A stretch of 64,000 bases of DNA, taken from Paenibacillus rhizophilus. Its GTDB lineage: Bacteria; Bacillota; Bacilli; Paenibacillales; Paenibacillaceae. The notes under the pieces were generated by a model that searched no databases, was not told where the DNA came from, and saw only the letters and a list, made by a program, of their open reading frames with translations. The stretch is taken from contig NZ_RQPI01000011.1 in NCBI RefSeq assembly GCF_003854965.1, positions 97,820-161,819 on the forward strand. Reading direction: 5' to 3'. Position numbers and translations under genes: made by a program. Positions 47,776 to 55,774 of the stretch are shown piece by piece (position 1 is the first letter of the stretch; each line of letters opens with the position of its first letter).

Positions 47776-48993
47776 TTAACGAAGGCTTCTCATGAGTTCG
47801 CTGAACTTTTGGGAAGCCTCTTTTTTTCTTGGCTTCGTGACGTGCAGATAAATAAGTTTAGTCACTTCATCATCGCCATGGCCGAGCCTGTCCATTATTT
47901 GCTCTAGACTCACTCCGGCTTCAGCTAAAAGAGAGGTGTGGGTGTGTCGAAGCGAGTGAGGGGTTAGGTCTTGGTTCAATCCAGACAACTTAAGAAGCCG
48001 ATCCATCCTAATATCAACTTGTTTGACCAACTCCGGATACCCCTTGTGCTTGTTTACAGTAGCAAAAACAAACCCGCCTTCATGATAGATGTCTTTATAC
48101 CTCATTCTGAATTCATTCTGCCACGCTCGATAATTTTTTAATATGGACATTACTTCTTCGTCCATTTCAATTGTGCGGATGGAGTTTTTTGTTTTCGGGG
48201 GATGCAGCTTGTATAAAACATGGTTGTTCCTAGGGTTATATGTCGTTTTCGTAATCGAGATCCGATTCTCTTCGAAATCAACATCACTCCATTTCAAAGC
48301 GCATAATTCACCTGCTCTCATTCCGCTATAAGCTAAGACTGTGAAAATTTCAAAGTCCCTCTCCAGGCCTTTTTCTTTCGCTGTCTCAAGTAGCTTGGCC
48401 AAAGATTCTTTTTCAAGATACTTCGGGATCTCTTCTCTGCCTTCAATTTGTTCAATAGTTTTCTTCGAGCGAGGAATTGCCGCATACTCCGTTGGATCGT
48501 TTGTTAACATATCAAATTTCATTGCGTACTTGAAAATCATCCTACCCGTTGAGTGAGCACCGGATACGGTTGTATTTGCGAATTTTTTTGCGAGTTTATT
48601 TAACGCTAGTTGATAATCCCTCTTTGTAATATCTTTAATTTTTAGATATTCAAAATAGTCATTAAGGCGAGCGATTTCATGACGGCGCACCCTAATAGTG
48701 CTTTCCTTCACCGATCCGTTTACACTGTAATATTCTAACCATTCTTCAGCGACATCTTTAAAAAGCGCGTTGGTTGGGTCCTTAAATCCATGTCGAGCTA
48801 ATTCGCTCAAAAAATCAGCCAAAGCTTTCTCGGCATCTGCCCTTCGGCTAAAACCGCCTTTAAACTTCTGTTTGCGCTTTCCTGTTTTAGGGTTTGTTCC
48901 AACATCAACAATAAACCCCCACAATGCGCCGCAGCTGCATTTCTTTTGATCTTTAGGGCATTTACAATTAGGCTTGTAAACATGTCCCTTCAT
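47776..48993 (-). CDS. int: Tyrosine-family phage integrase
   Basis: 405 residues. Catalytic residues are complete: Arg226 (SGMRAGEL), Lys in the KTKNSIR turn near 267, His346 and Arg349 (TPHSLRH), His372 (RLGHGDDE) and Tyr382 (IYLHV). A SAM-like core-binding domain lies at about 75-165. The first 22 residues carry four cysteines (CKC...CSC), an unusual possible zinc site ahead of the arm-binding domain. The ATG at 48993 has GGGGAGG at ideal distance; an ATG six bases earlier is too close. Confidence 0.95.
   Translation of the reverse strand: MKGHVYKPNCKCPKDQKKCSCGALWGFIVDVGTNPKTGKRKQKFKGGFSRRADAEKALADFLSELARHGFKDPTNALFKDVAEEWLEYYSVNGSVKESTIRVRRHEIARLNDYFEYLKIKDITKRDYQLALNKLAKKFANTTVSGAHSTGRMIFKYAMKFDMLTNDPTEYAAIPRSKKTIEQIEGREEIPKYLEKESLAKLLETAKEKGLERDFEIFTVLAYSGMRAGELCALKWSDVDFEENRISITKTTYNPRNNHVLYKLHPPKTKNSIRTIEMDEEVMSILKNYRAWQNEFRMRYKDIYHEGGFVFATVNKHKGYPELVKQVDIRMDRLLKLSGLNQDLTPHSLRHTHTSLLAEAGVSLEQIMDRLGHGDDEVTKLIYLHVTKPRKKEASQKFSELMRSLR
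47783..47827 (+). terminator. Plus-strand terminator overlapping the 3' end of int
   Basis: AGGCTTC pairs with GAAGCCT across a 23-nt loop and is followed by C and seven T. It can end groESL transcripts and lies within the last codons of the integrase gene on the other strand. Confidence 0.65.
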
Positions 48994-49011
48994 GATCATT
49001 CCTCCCCTGGA

Positions 49012-50013
49012 TCAATATCTACGCTTCGTTTCTTTGACTTTCCCGACTATTCGAACTAGAGATAATTCTTGACCGGTAATGATTCTTGGCTGGTGCATAG
49101 GGTTTGCGGACTGGAGTATCATTCCGCCTTCGGTTTTATAAATACGTTTGAGAGTTCCTTCTTCGCCATTGACTATCACGACAGCCAAATCCCCATTTTC
49201 AACTTCTGGCGTTTCTCTAACCAAGGCCAGATCACCAGGCAGTATGCCTTCCCCGATCATCGAATCTCCACGAACCCTAAGATAGAAATATTCACCTCCT
49301 TGAACGCCGTCCTCATCCGCCCACTCTTCACCATGGAAGTCATCGTAAGCCAGTCCGTTCGGCCCGGCTGTGACCGTGCCGATAACAGGGATTTTAATCC
49401 TCGACCCAACATGAATTTTATCGACTTGGTCATTAACTGAATAAAAATCAAGCAAATTACCGCTGCTTCCTTGGGTCGATTCTTTAAGTTTTTCAAATAT
49501 TACTTTTGGGGAATTCGAAAGTTTATTAACGGATTCCAAAAATTCCGTAACCAAATCTTGATTATTTCTAGGATCTGATAGAAATTCGCTAAGCTCTTCT
49601 CTGTCAAGAAGATTTGTACCATGTGGCGCTTCCTCAAAAAGTTCGTTAAACGTAAAAATCATATCCATGTCAGTGTGCAAAAATGGGTAGATAACTCCGT
49701 TTTTATCGCTGATCTTGTCAAGAGTGAAGTTAATCAGCATCTGGTTTTTTATATATGTTTCGTATGCCTCTTTCTGAGCATCCGTGAGTTTTCCTAGATT
49801 AGCTTCAGCGAGTAATTTATCCGGGTCTCCGCCAGTTGATTTTGCCAGAGCTCTTGTTATCTCCTCGGATGGAGCAGGTCTTTTTCCTAATCTTAATTTG
49901 CTGATGTATGTAGGGTGAACCGTAACGCCTTCTTTTGCGCAGTCACTAGAGATTTGATCTAATGTTTTTCCTGATTTTTTAATGTACTCGTTTAATATGC
50001 TTGCGTAGGACAA
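49012..50013 (-). CDS. CI-like phage repressor, HTH plus S24 peptidase
   Basis: 333 residues: an N-terminal XRE-type HTH (about 5-60), a long middle part, and a LexA/CI-type S24 domain. The self-cleavage site Ala216-Gly217 (VTAGPNG), Ser251 (RGDSMIGEG) and Lys289 (GTLKRIY) are intact, so RecA-triggered autocleavage is expected. Start TTG with AAGGGGAG upstream. Divergent from the cro-like gene, as in lambdoid switches. Confidence 0.92.
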   Translation of the reverse strand: MSYASILNEYIKKSGKTLDQISSDCAKEGVTVHPTYISKLRLGKRPAPSEEITRALAKSTGGDPDKLLAEANLGKLTDAQKEAYETYIKNQMLINFTLDKISDKNGVIYPFLHTDMDMIFTFNELFEEAPHGTNLLDREELSEFLSDPRNNQDLVTEFLESVNKLSNSPKVIFEKLKESTQGSSGNLLDFYSVNDQVDKIHVGSRIKIPVIGTVTAGPNGLAYDDFHGEEWADEDGVQGGEYFYLRVRGDSMIGEGILPGDLALVRETPEVENGDLAVVIVNGEEGTLKRIYKTEGGMILQSANPMHQPRIITGQELSLVRIVGKVKETKRRY

Positions 50014-50046
50014 CTGAATCTCCCCTTCATCTAATGGCTTGAAATT

Positions 50047-50154
50047 AGTATATATTAACTAGACAAGTCTGTCAAACAAATAAACACAGACTGACTTGGA
50101 AGGCTTGACAGGAACATTTCACCAAGTTATATTTTACCTAGACAAAAAAGTCTA
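50047..50154. promoter_or_regulatory. Lysogeny switch: divergent promoters and operators
   Basis: Minus-strand promoter TTGACA-17-TATACT (plus coordinates 50075 down to 50047) reads into the repressor gene; plus-strand promoter TTGACA-17-TATATT (50105-50133) reads into cro. Operators: AGAC-AA-GTCT at 50061-50070 inside the first spacer, and TAGAC-A6-GTCTA at 50139-50154 just behind the second -10. A third, degenerate half-site (CAGACTGACTTGG) lies near 50087. Confidence 0.8.
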
Positions 50155-50174
50155 TCGATTGTGAGGTGAGTGTT

Positions 50175-50405
50175 TTGGCCAAAAGAAGATTTGTTACAAA
50201 CATTCAGGAGGTGAGGAAAGAAAGGGGGATGACACAGCAGGAAGTAGGGCAAGGTTTTCGCAAACCCGTTGATATTACAATGATTTCTCGTTGGGAACGC
50301 GGTGTAGTTAGACCCACTGCAACCAATCTTTTGGAGTTGGCTCGCGTCCTTAAGATTAATCCAGCGAAATTACACTTCGTCGAAGACAGACAAGACAGTC
50401 TATAA
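50175..50405 (+). CDS. Cro-like HTH regulator
   Basis: 76-residue XRE protein, almost entirely one HTH domain (EVRKERGMTQQEVGQG, then MISRWERGVVRPTATNLLELA). TTG at 50175 after GAGGTGAG; a GTG at 50166 overlaps that site. First gene of the rightward early operon, opposite the repressor. Confidence 0.85.
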   Translation: MAKRRFVTNIQEVRKERGMTQQEVGQGFRKPVDITMISRWERGVVRPTATNLLELARVLKINPAKLHFVEDRQDSL

Positions 50406-50417
50406 AAGGGGTGCATC

Positions 50418-50627
50418 ATGTTTCAGACAATTGAGAGTCTCCCGGATATCATCACTGCTCAGCACATTTCGGATTACCTTCATATTTCTCGCCGAAGAGT
50501 TTATGAATTGCTGGAAATTCCAGAATCACAAGGAGGGATACGCTGTTTTAGTATCGGAATTTCTAAAAGGGTAGACAAGCGAGATTTTCTAGCTTGGATC
50601 GAGCGGCAAAAAAAACCTGTTTCATAA
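50418..50627 (+). CDS. Excisionase-type small DNA-binding protein
   Basis: 69 residues with a MerR/Xis-like winged helix (ITAQHISDYLHISRRRVYELL), then a basic second half. HTH_17-type proteins in this position serve as excisionase or regulator; which one cannot be told. ATG follows AAAAGGGGTG. Confidence 0.7.
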   Translation: MFQTIESLPDIITAQHISDYLHISRRRVYELLEIPESQGGIRCFSIGISKRVDKRDFLAWIERQKKPVS

Positions 50628-50683
50628 ATTAATTTCTACCCGCTTTTTGGAGATTTATACGCACTCATCCAAAAGGAGGTTCC

Positions 50684-50869
50684 ATGAAAGCAGAAAAAGC
50701 AAAAATTCAAGGGGCTTTACAAACCTGTCTCGATGCCGGGGCACCATTGGAATTCCTTCGGCAAATGATTTCCTTATTCCGGCGCAAATGGACAGGCAGT
50801 AAGATCATGCAAAAGTTTATCGATGATATGGAAGTAAGGTATATCACATCAATGGAGGTGGAGGAATGA
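50684..50869 (+). CDS. Small phage protein, unknown
   Basis: 61 residues, mostly helical and charged, no recognised domain. Strong ribosome site (AAAAGGAGGTTCC). Its stop overlaps the next start (ATGA). Confidence 0.65.
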   Translation: MKAEKAKIQGALQTCLDAGAPLEFLRQMISLFRRKWTGSKIMQKFIDDMEVRYITSMEVEE

Positions 50870-51021
50870 ACCCAGCAGATGAAGATCGCGTAAGGGAAAT
50901 CATCAGAGAGGAACTGTATGCCCTGTTAAACAAAGGGGCCGGCATCCTTAAGCCGTACCCCGGGAAAACGGTTATGGACGCCAGATGGCTCAGAGAAGAA
51001 GGTCAGTCGCCCAAGAAATGA
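50866..51021 (+). CDS. Small phage protein of 51 residues, unknown
   Basis: Starts MNPADEDRVREIIREELYAL with GGAGGTGGAGGA as ribosome site, overlapping the previous stop by four bases, and ends in a basic tail (EEGQSPKK). Its last 32 bp overlap the end of the reverse-strand gene at 50990-51277. Coupled translation makes it credible despite its size. Confidence 0.6.
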   Translation: MNPADEDRVREIIREELYALLNKGAGILKPYPGKTVMDARWLREEGQSPKK

Positions 51022-51277
51022 CCCTTTCGTCGAGGCTGTGGTGAAAGTTGTTGCTTTCAGCCAATTCGTAAATGATGTACCGGTCATCTTTCGCAAAGAC
51101 GTTCTCCAAATGGAGATAAAGATCCCGGGCGCCAAAATCGCATCGCACTAACCATGTGTCCGGCAAAATTTCAGCGAATGACGCACGGCCAACGGATAAC
51201 GAAAGCTCGCCTTGCAGTAAAAAACTCTTTTCGGCTGACAAGCCAGGTGAAGATAAGATGTAATTTCGCAAAATCAT
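50990..51277 (-). CDS. Reverse-strand phage accessory gene, unknown
   Basis: 95 residues (MILRNYILSSPGLSAEKSFL...), soluble, mixed alpha/beta, no recognised domain. The ATG has a clear ribosome site on the minus strand (GGAAGGAG). It is the only minus-strand gene inside the rightward early operon and converges with the 51-residue gene. Such lone reversed genes are often lysogeny-expressed accessory genes; that role is inferred. Confidence 0.55.
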   Translation of the reverse strand: MILRNYILSSPGLSAEKSFLLQGELSLSVGRASFAEILPDTWLVRCDFGARDLYLHLENVFAKDDRYIIYELAESNNFHHSLDERVISWATDLLL

Positions 51278-51355
51278 TCTCCTTCCTTCAAATTTGGTAA
51301 GTCTGGACAACTTCCATTTTAGGTGAGAAGAGGAGATACGGAAAGGAGCAATGTC

Positions 51356-52090
51356 ATGGACCAATTATTGCCTCGCGCATTCACGATAGACAGCAGAGAA
51401 GTCGCAGAAATGTTAAATATTCGTCACGCCGACCTTCTCGAAAAGATCGAGGCTTATATCCTTATATTGGAAAACGGAAAATTCCGTTCTGCTGATTTCT
51501 TTATTGAATCGTCATATACAATCTCTGGAAGTTCTCGGTTGTACAAATGCTTTGATGTAACTAAAAAAGGTTGCGATATGGTCGCCAATAAAACGACCGG
51601 AGAAAAGGGGGTTCTGTTTACAGCAGCTTATGTCACCAGGTTTGAGGAATACGAGAAGAACGCCACCGGGACGAACATTTCCGAATTGAGTCCGCTGCTG
51701 CAGATATTGATTCAGACGGAGCAGCGCCAAAAGCAAATCGAGCAACGCCAGGACAATACTGACCGACAGCTAGAGATTGTTAAAGAAACATTTCTCCAGC
51801 GCGATGAAAACTGGCGCGGGAAAATCAAAGGTCTTCTGAACGGAGCTGCTTACCGCCGCGGCAAAGCATATCGGGAGATACGATCACTCAGCTACGAAAT
51901 GCTTGAAGATCGGGCGCACTGTGATCTGGCCCGCAGGCTAACCAACTTGAAAGAGCGGCTTCGCGAATCCGGGGCGACAAAAACCAAGATCGACGAGGCG
52001 AACCGCCTGGACGTCATCGAAGCAGAGCCGCGGCTTAAGGAAATCTATTACACCATCGTCAAGGAATTAAGCATCGGCACGATGCAATAG
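51356..52090 (+). CDS. Rha family phage regulatory protein
   Basis: 244 residues. The N-terminal Rha domain (FTIDSREVAEMLNIRHADLLEKI, then YKCFDVTKKGCDMVA and GEKGVLFTAAYVTRFEEYE) is clear; a Gln-rich coiled coil follows (about 120-150) and an ORF6C-like C-terminal part. Rha proteins act as antirepressor-like regulators in phages. ATG at 51356 is seven bases from AAAGGAG. Confidence 0.85.
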   Translation: MDQLLPRAFTIDSREVAEMLNIRHADLLEKIEAYILILENGKFRSADFFIESSYTISGSSRLYKCFDVTKKGCDMVANKTTGEKGVLFTAAYVTRFEEYEKNATGTNISELSPLLQILIQTEQRQKQIEQRQDNTDRQLEIVKETFLQRDENWRGKIKGLLNGAAYRRGKAYREIRSLSYEMLEDRAHCDLARRLTNLKERLRESGATKTKIDEANRLDVIEAEPRLKEIYYTIVKELSIGTMQ

Positions 52091-52101
52091 GAGGATAAAC
52101 A

Positions 52102-52365
52102 ATGAAATTGACTAAAAACCAACTGCGTAACGTAATGGCCTATTTCCTGACACTTCGAGATTGCGCGAAAGAGGAAGGATTAAAGCAAAACGAGGATTGG
52201 GCGGACAAGCAATACCGGGCCTATCGCGAATTGTACATGGGAATCGTCGAAAACGAAAAACGGCCCATCGGGGTAGGAGCCGATAAGCCGTTCATGACTT
52301 TTAAAATAATTATTAAGAGCAGATTACCATTGTTTGAGGGGAATTGCAATGGAAAATGCGGCTAA
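52102..52365 (+). CDS. Small phage protein, unknown
   Basis: 87 residues, charged and helical in the first half (LRDCAKEEGLKQNEDWADKQYRAYRE). Strong ribosome site (TAGGAGGATAAAC). It overlaps the next gene by 17 nt. Confidence 0.65.
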   Translation: MKLTKNQLRNVMAYFLTLRDCAKEEGLKQNEDWADKQYRAYRELYMGIVENEKRPIGVGADKPFMTFKIIIKSRLPLFEGNCNGKCG

Positions 52366-52690
52366 CAACGTAAAAAAGCTGTCTGCGGCCGAGTTCCTTT
52401 CTCTCTATGACAACAAAATCACTCGGATGAAGGCTGAATATGAGCAATTGAAGCACTATGCCCGGGGGCGCCCGATATTCGTCAGCAATCCAAAATTGGA
52501 GAAGTATCGCAAGCTTAAAAAGCTGCTGGAGCAGGCAGAGCCCCGGGAAGTAATTATCGGATACCAGAGAACGTGCCAGGGATGTGGTCGAATGATCGGT
52601 GCGCAAGAGAAGGTCTTACAGGTACATTCCGGAATCGTCTGTGACCGGACTTGTCACGGCCTCCAGCTGGAAAAGCAATATGGACATTGA
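52349..52690 (+). CDS. Small phage protein with C-terminal zinc-ribbon-like cysteines
   Basis: 113 residues: a helical N-terminus and a C-terminal CxxC...CxxxC pattern (TCQGCGRMIG, VCDRTCHG). The ATG at 52349 follows TGAGGGGAA. Function unknown; possibly DNA or protein binding. Confidence 0.65.
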   Translation: MENAANNVKKLSAAEFLSLYDNKITRMKAEYEQLKHYARGRPIFVSNPKLEKYRKLKKLLEQAEPREVIIGYQRTCQGCGRMIGAQEKVLQVHSGIVCDRTCHGLQLEKQYGH

Positions 52691-53072
52691 TAACTATATC
52701 CAGCAGATCAAGACCCTTCGTGCTGAGGCTGATCTGCTGGAAGAGGACGCACCAGGAGCTGTTATGCGCAAGATCAACCTACTTACTCATGCTCATATGC
52801 TCATGGGCCGGGTATCTGCCCATATGGACGGTGATTATGCCAAGGTGTATGCCTACCGCAAGATTAAGTATGCACAAGCCCAAGCTGAAGCCAAGAAGGG
52901 TCAGAAAGGCTATGCCGGAGAACTGGCTGTTGCTGATCTACGAATGGCCGAGGCACAGGCGCAAGCCCTAAAGACCTTTTGGAACAATGAATTCCGCTCA
53001 CTCCGGGAGTATATTTACGAGCTCCGGCTGCGGGTGAGAGTAGACATGAATACGTTAGGAGGCGGAGATTAA
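52680..53072 (+). CDS. Helical phage protein, unknown
   Basis: 130 residues from the ATG that overlaps the previous stop by 11 nt. Rich in Ala, Gln, Lys, Glu with a predicted coiled coil (YAQAQAEAKKGQKG). Clearly an early-operon gene by overlap on both ends. Confidence 0.65.
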   Translation: MDIDNYIQQIKTLRAEADLLEEDAPGAVMRKINLLTHAHMLMGRVSAHMDGDYAKVYAYRKIKYAQAQAEAKKGQKGYAGELAVADLRMAEAQAQALKTFWNNEFRSLREYIYELRLRVRVDMNTLGGGD

Positions 53073-53434
53073 TGGGCGCTACACGCGTGAATGATGATGC
53101 CCTCAGATCCGAACTGCGGAAGCAGCTTAAACAAAAATATATGGAACAAGATCAAGAGATTAATCTACATCAGAGAGCATCCGTCCGAATCGATTCGGAA
53201 ATCTATGATCTTAAACTGCGTCTTTCGCAAATTGATCGGGAATCAGTAGAGGAAGAACGCAACAGCGTTAGCAAACCGATACGGCCAGCTTCATTTAGAA
53301 AATCTGCTGGAATGTGTATTAATCCGAAATGCCAAAAGCGGATTCACATTGGGCAGCCGGCCGTGAAATTCGGTCACTATGGCCTTTGTTGCAACTGGAA
53401 GTGTTTCTCCGAAGCGCTGGTAAGTAAGACCTAA
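53072..53434 (+). CDS. Phage protein with coiled coil and zinc-binding cysteines
   Basis: 120 residues: an N-terminal charged coiled coil, then CINPKCQKR and CCNWKCF, a CxxxC/CxxxC pattern. One-base overlap with the previous gene (TAATG). Function unknown. Confidence 0.65.
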   Translation: MGATRVNDDALRSELRKQLKQKYMEQDQEINLHQRASVRIDSEIYDLKLRLSQIDRESVEEERNSVSKPIRPASFRKSAGMCINPKCQKRIHIGQPAVKFGHYGLCCNWKCFSEALVSKT

Positions 53435-53450
53435 GAATGCGGGTGAATCA

Positions 53451-54425
53451 ATGAAAGACGCCTACTATTTTTCACACGACAGCAACGCGCGGCATGATCC
53501 TAAAATATCAGCCATGATCGGCGTCTACGGAGCGGAGGGATACGGCTGGTACTGGATGCTGATTGAAATGATGCGGGAGTCCAGCGATTACAAACTGGAC
53601 ATGCAAGCGAAGTACGCATTCAATGCATATGCATCACAAATGCATTCCGATTGCACTAAGATTGCACAATTAGTGCATGACTGCATCCATGAATTCAAGC
53701 TGTTTTCAAGCGACGGAGAGTGCTTCTGGAGTGATTCTCTCAACCGACGGATGGCGAAGCGCGATGAGGTTTCTCGCAAGAAGTCAGAAGCGGCAAAATC
53801 CAGATGGGGCAAGGGAAAATCAGCTCAACATCCTATTCCGGAAAATGCAGAAGAAATGCATATGCATAGCGGATGCAATGCTGACGGAATGCAAGGAAAG
53901 GAAAGTAAAGAAAAGGAAAGTAAAGAAAAGGAAAATATAAAACCATTGTGTGATTCGCCTGCGGCGGAACCACACGCTGATCCGTATCACCCAGATTTCG
54001 AAAGGTTCTGGAAAGTGTTTCCCACGACCAGGAGAAAAGATAAGGCTAAGGCGTTTGCGACATGGAAGAAGAAGGTCAAGCCATCCGAAAGAGAAGCGCT
54101 TATTTCTTGCACGATCCTTTATTCCAAAGATTTCAAAACGATAGGCCTGCATTCCGAGTTTGCGAAGATGCCGACAACCTATCTTAATGCCGGTACTTAT
54201 AAAGATTACCTATCAGGAGGTGAAGACGATGGACCCGAAGGATTTGGATCTTCCGGAAGAGGACAAGCAGCTTATCCAGAATACGATGAGCTCGGTCCGC
54301 CGCCTCCCGAACCGGAAGATATCGACGCCACCTATTACGGCGATGCTCCGCGAGATGGAAGAATCCGCAGCGAGGGAAAACGCCCTTCGGCCCCTTCGGA
54401 CGACGACATCTTTGTTCGCAGATAG
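53451..54425 (+). CDS. Phage replication initiation protein, DUF4373/Lin1244 type
   Basis: 324 residues. The N-terminal domain (DAYYFSHDSNARHDPKISAMI, GAEGYGWYWMLIEMMRES) is the DUF4373 winged-helix of phage replication organizers. A KESKEKESKEKE linker and a second conserved part (FERFWKVFPTTRRKDKAKAF) follow. The last 65 codons, Pro/Asp/Glu/Gly-rich and likely disordered, overlap the next gene by 197 nt. It probably binds the phage origin and hands over to the DnaC-like loader. Confidence 0.85.
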   Translation: MKDAYYFSHDSNARHDPKISAMIGVYGAEGYGWYWMLIEMMRESSDYKLDMQAKYAFNAYASQMHSDCTKIAQLVHDCIHEFKLFSSDGECFWSDSLNRRMAKRDEVSRKKSEAAKSRWGKGKSAQHPIPENAEEMHMHSGCNADGMQGKESKEKESKEKENIKPLCDSPAAEPHADPYHPDFERFWKVFPTTRRKDKAKAFATWKKKVKPSEREALISCTILYSKDFKTIGLHSEFAKMPTTYLNAGTYKDYLSGGEDDGPEGFGSSGRGQAAYPEYDELGPPPPEPEDIDATYYGDAPRDGRIRSEGKRPSAPSDDDIFVRR

Positions 54426-55212
54426 CGAGCATGAGGGGACATACAGTTGCCTTGGCTGCCGTCAGACAATCGGTCGGACCTACCTTCCATTTAACGGGAA
54501 ATGGGGTTTGAAAAAAGCATGTGCATGCGTGGTTGCTGAAAACGAGGCGCGGGAGAAGGAACAGGAACGGAAGCTGCGGCGGGCCAACATGGAACGAATA
54601 TACGCCCGCAGCATCATGAACGAAGACTTGAAAAGAGCATCATTCGATAATTTCACAAAAAGACCTGGAACAGACGGAGTGTTGCGCGCGGCGATCAGTT
54701 TTACAAACGGGTTCGAAGGACGGTCAACCGGCCTTATGCTCTATGGGCGCCCCGGGAATGGGAAAAGTCATTTAGCTGCAGCGATCAATCACGAGTTGAA
54801 CCGGCGCGGGTGGGTGTGTCTCTTCCTGGATGTTCCACAGCTTTTCAACTTAGCGAAGGACACGAACCGAAAGGGCTCAAAAATCAGCTTGACGGACATT
54901 ATTTCCGGAGCGATTGCCGCCGATCTCCTTACACTGGACGAGCTGGGCAGCGGGTACCTGACGGAATATGAATTCAATGACATTCTGTTCCCGATCCTCA
55001 ATGGCCGGCAGGGAAAGCCAACGAATTTCACCACAAATCTTGATTTAGGCCGGCTTCAGCGGTGGTTCGAAAAAGATAAGCTCGGCGCGCCCCTCGATGA
55101 AGACGGACGGATATATGACCGCATTCTTGGATCAACAGACATTTACGAAAATCAAGGGACCTCAAAACGCCGGGAAGATGCCATCAGGCGAGCGAATGGA
55201 GGAAGATCATGA
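54229..55212 (+). CDS. DnaC-like helicase loader ATPase
   Basis: 327 residues. Walker A GRPGNGKS at 173-180, Walker B LLTLDELGSG, and four cysteines at 74, 77, 98 and 100 that look like a zinc site between the helicase-binding N-terminus and the AAA+ domain. ATG at 54229 has a perfect ribosome site (CAGGAGGTGA) inside the preceding gene. It loads the replicative helicase on phage DNA. Confidence 0.9.
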   Translation: MDPKDLDLPEEDKQLIQNTMSSVRRLPNRKISTPPITAMLREMEESAARENALRPLRTTTSLFADSEHEGTYSCLGCRQTIGRTYLPFNGKWGLKKACACVVAENEAREKEQERKLRRANMERIYARSIMNEDLKRASFDNFTKRPGTDGVLRAAISFTNGFEGRSTGLMLYGRPGNGKSHLAAAINHELNRRGWVCLFLDVPQLFNLAKDTNRKGSKISLTDIISGAIAADLLTLDELGSGYLTEYEFNDILFPILNGRQGKPTNFTTNLDLGRLQRWFEKDKLGAPLDEDGRIYDRILGSTDIYENQGTSKRREDAIRRANGGRS

Positions 55213-55541
55213 ACTTTCTGAACTGGAGGACTGAAGCGGAGCTGCGGCAGATCATCACAGACGAATCTCTTGACTACGACATCCGGATCAAAGCCGAAGA
55301 AGAACGGCTCCGCCGGAAATATCCATCCTGCAAGATACCGGGATGCCACAGCATAGCAAAAACGACATGGGCGACCGTACCGGTCTGTGAATGCCATAAA
55401 GCTACCTTGACCACGGAGCAGCTTGATTATTACGCCGAAGTGATCAAAAAGGGAGAACGGACGCTAATCTATACAATCGGGCCGTACTTGCCTTGGAAAC
55501 GGGGTGCGGCATGGCCGGGACAGGGAAGCGCCTGTATCTGA
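55209..55541 (+). CDS. Phage protein with Cys/His cluster, unknown
   Basis: 110 residues, overlapping the previous stop by four bases (ATGA). Central CKIPGCHS and VCECHKA suggest a small zinc site. No known domain. Confidence 0.6.
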   Translation: MNFLNWRTEAELRQIITDESLDYDIRIKAEEERLRRKYPSCKIPGCHSIAKTTWATVPVCECHKATLTTEQLDYYAEVIKKGERTLIYTIGPYLPWKRGAAWPGQGSACI

Positions 55542-55774
55542 GCAAGCAACAGAAAATGGACGAGGTCTTTGAATCGTTTGAGCTCAGGCTTTTCGACAAA
55601 CTGGATGGCGCTGATCATATCATCGCTCGGATTTATACGGAGGGCGGTCTACTCGGTGTAGATGCCGAATTCCGGCAGCAATACATTCGCGAGCGGGTAA
55701 CGGACATAATCGACCAAATCGCAGAGAAGAGGGAGGCAAAAGATGGGCGAAAGAGCAAAAAGCAAGGCAAGTAA
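55511..55774 (+). CDS. Small charged phage protein, unknown
   Basis: 87 residues from the ATG after GGGGTG, overlapping the previous gene by 31 nt and recU by 32 nt. Helical, ending in a basic tail (DGRKSKKQGK). Confidence 0.55.
   Translation: MAGTGKRLYLSKQQKMDEVFESFELRLFDKLDGADHIIARIYTEGGLLGVDAEFRQQYIRERVTDIIDQIAEKREAKDGRKSKKQGK

Noticed and set aside
53880..53945. Short GGAAAGTAAAGAAAA repeat in the initiator gene as an iteron-type origin
   Set aside because: Only two or three units, in frame and encoding a Lys-Glu-Ser linker; explained by coding. Phage origins do occur inside initiator genes, so it is not fully excluded.
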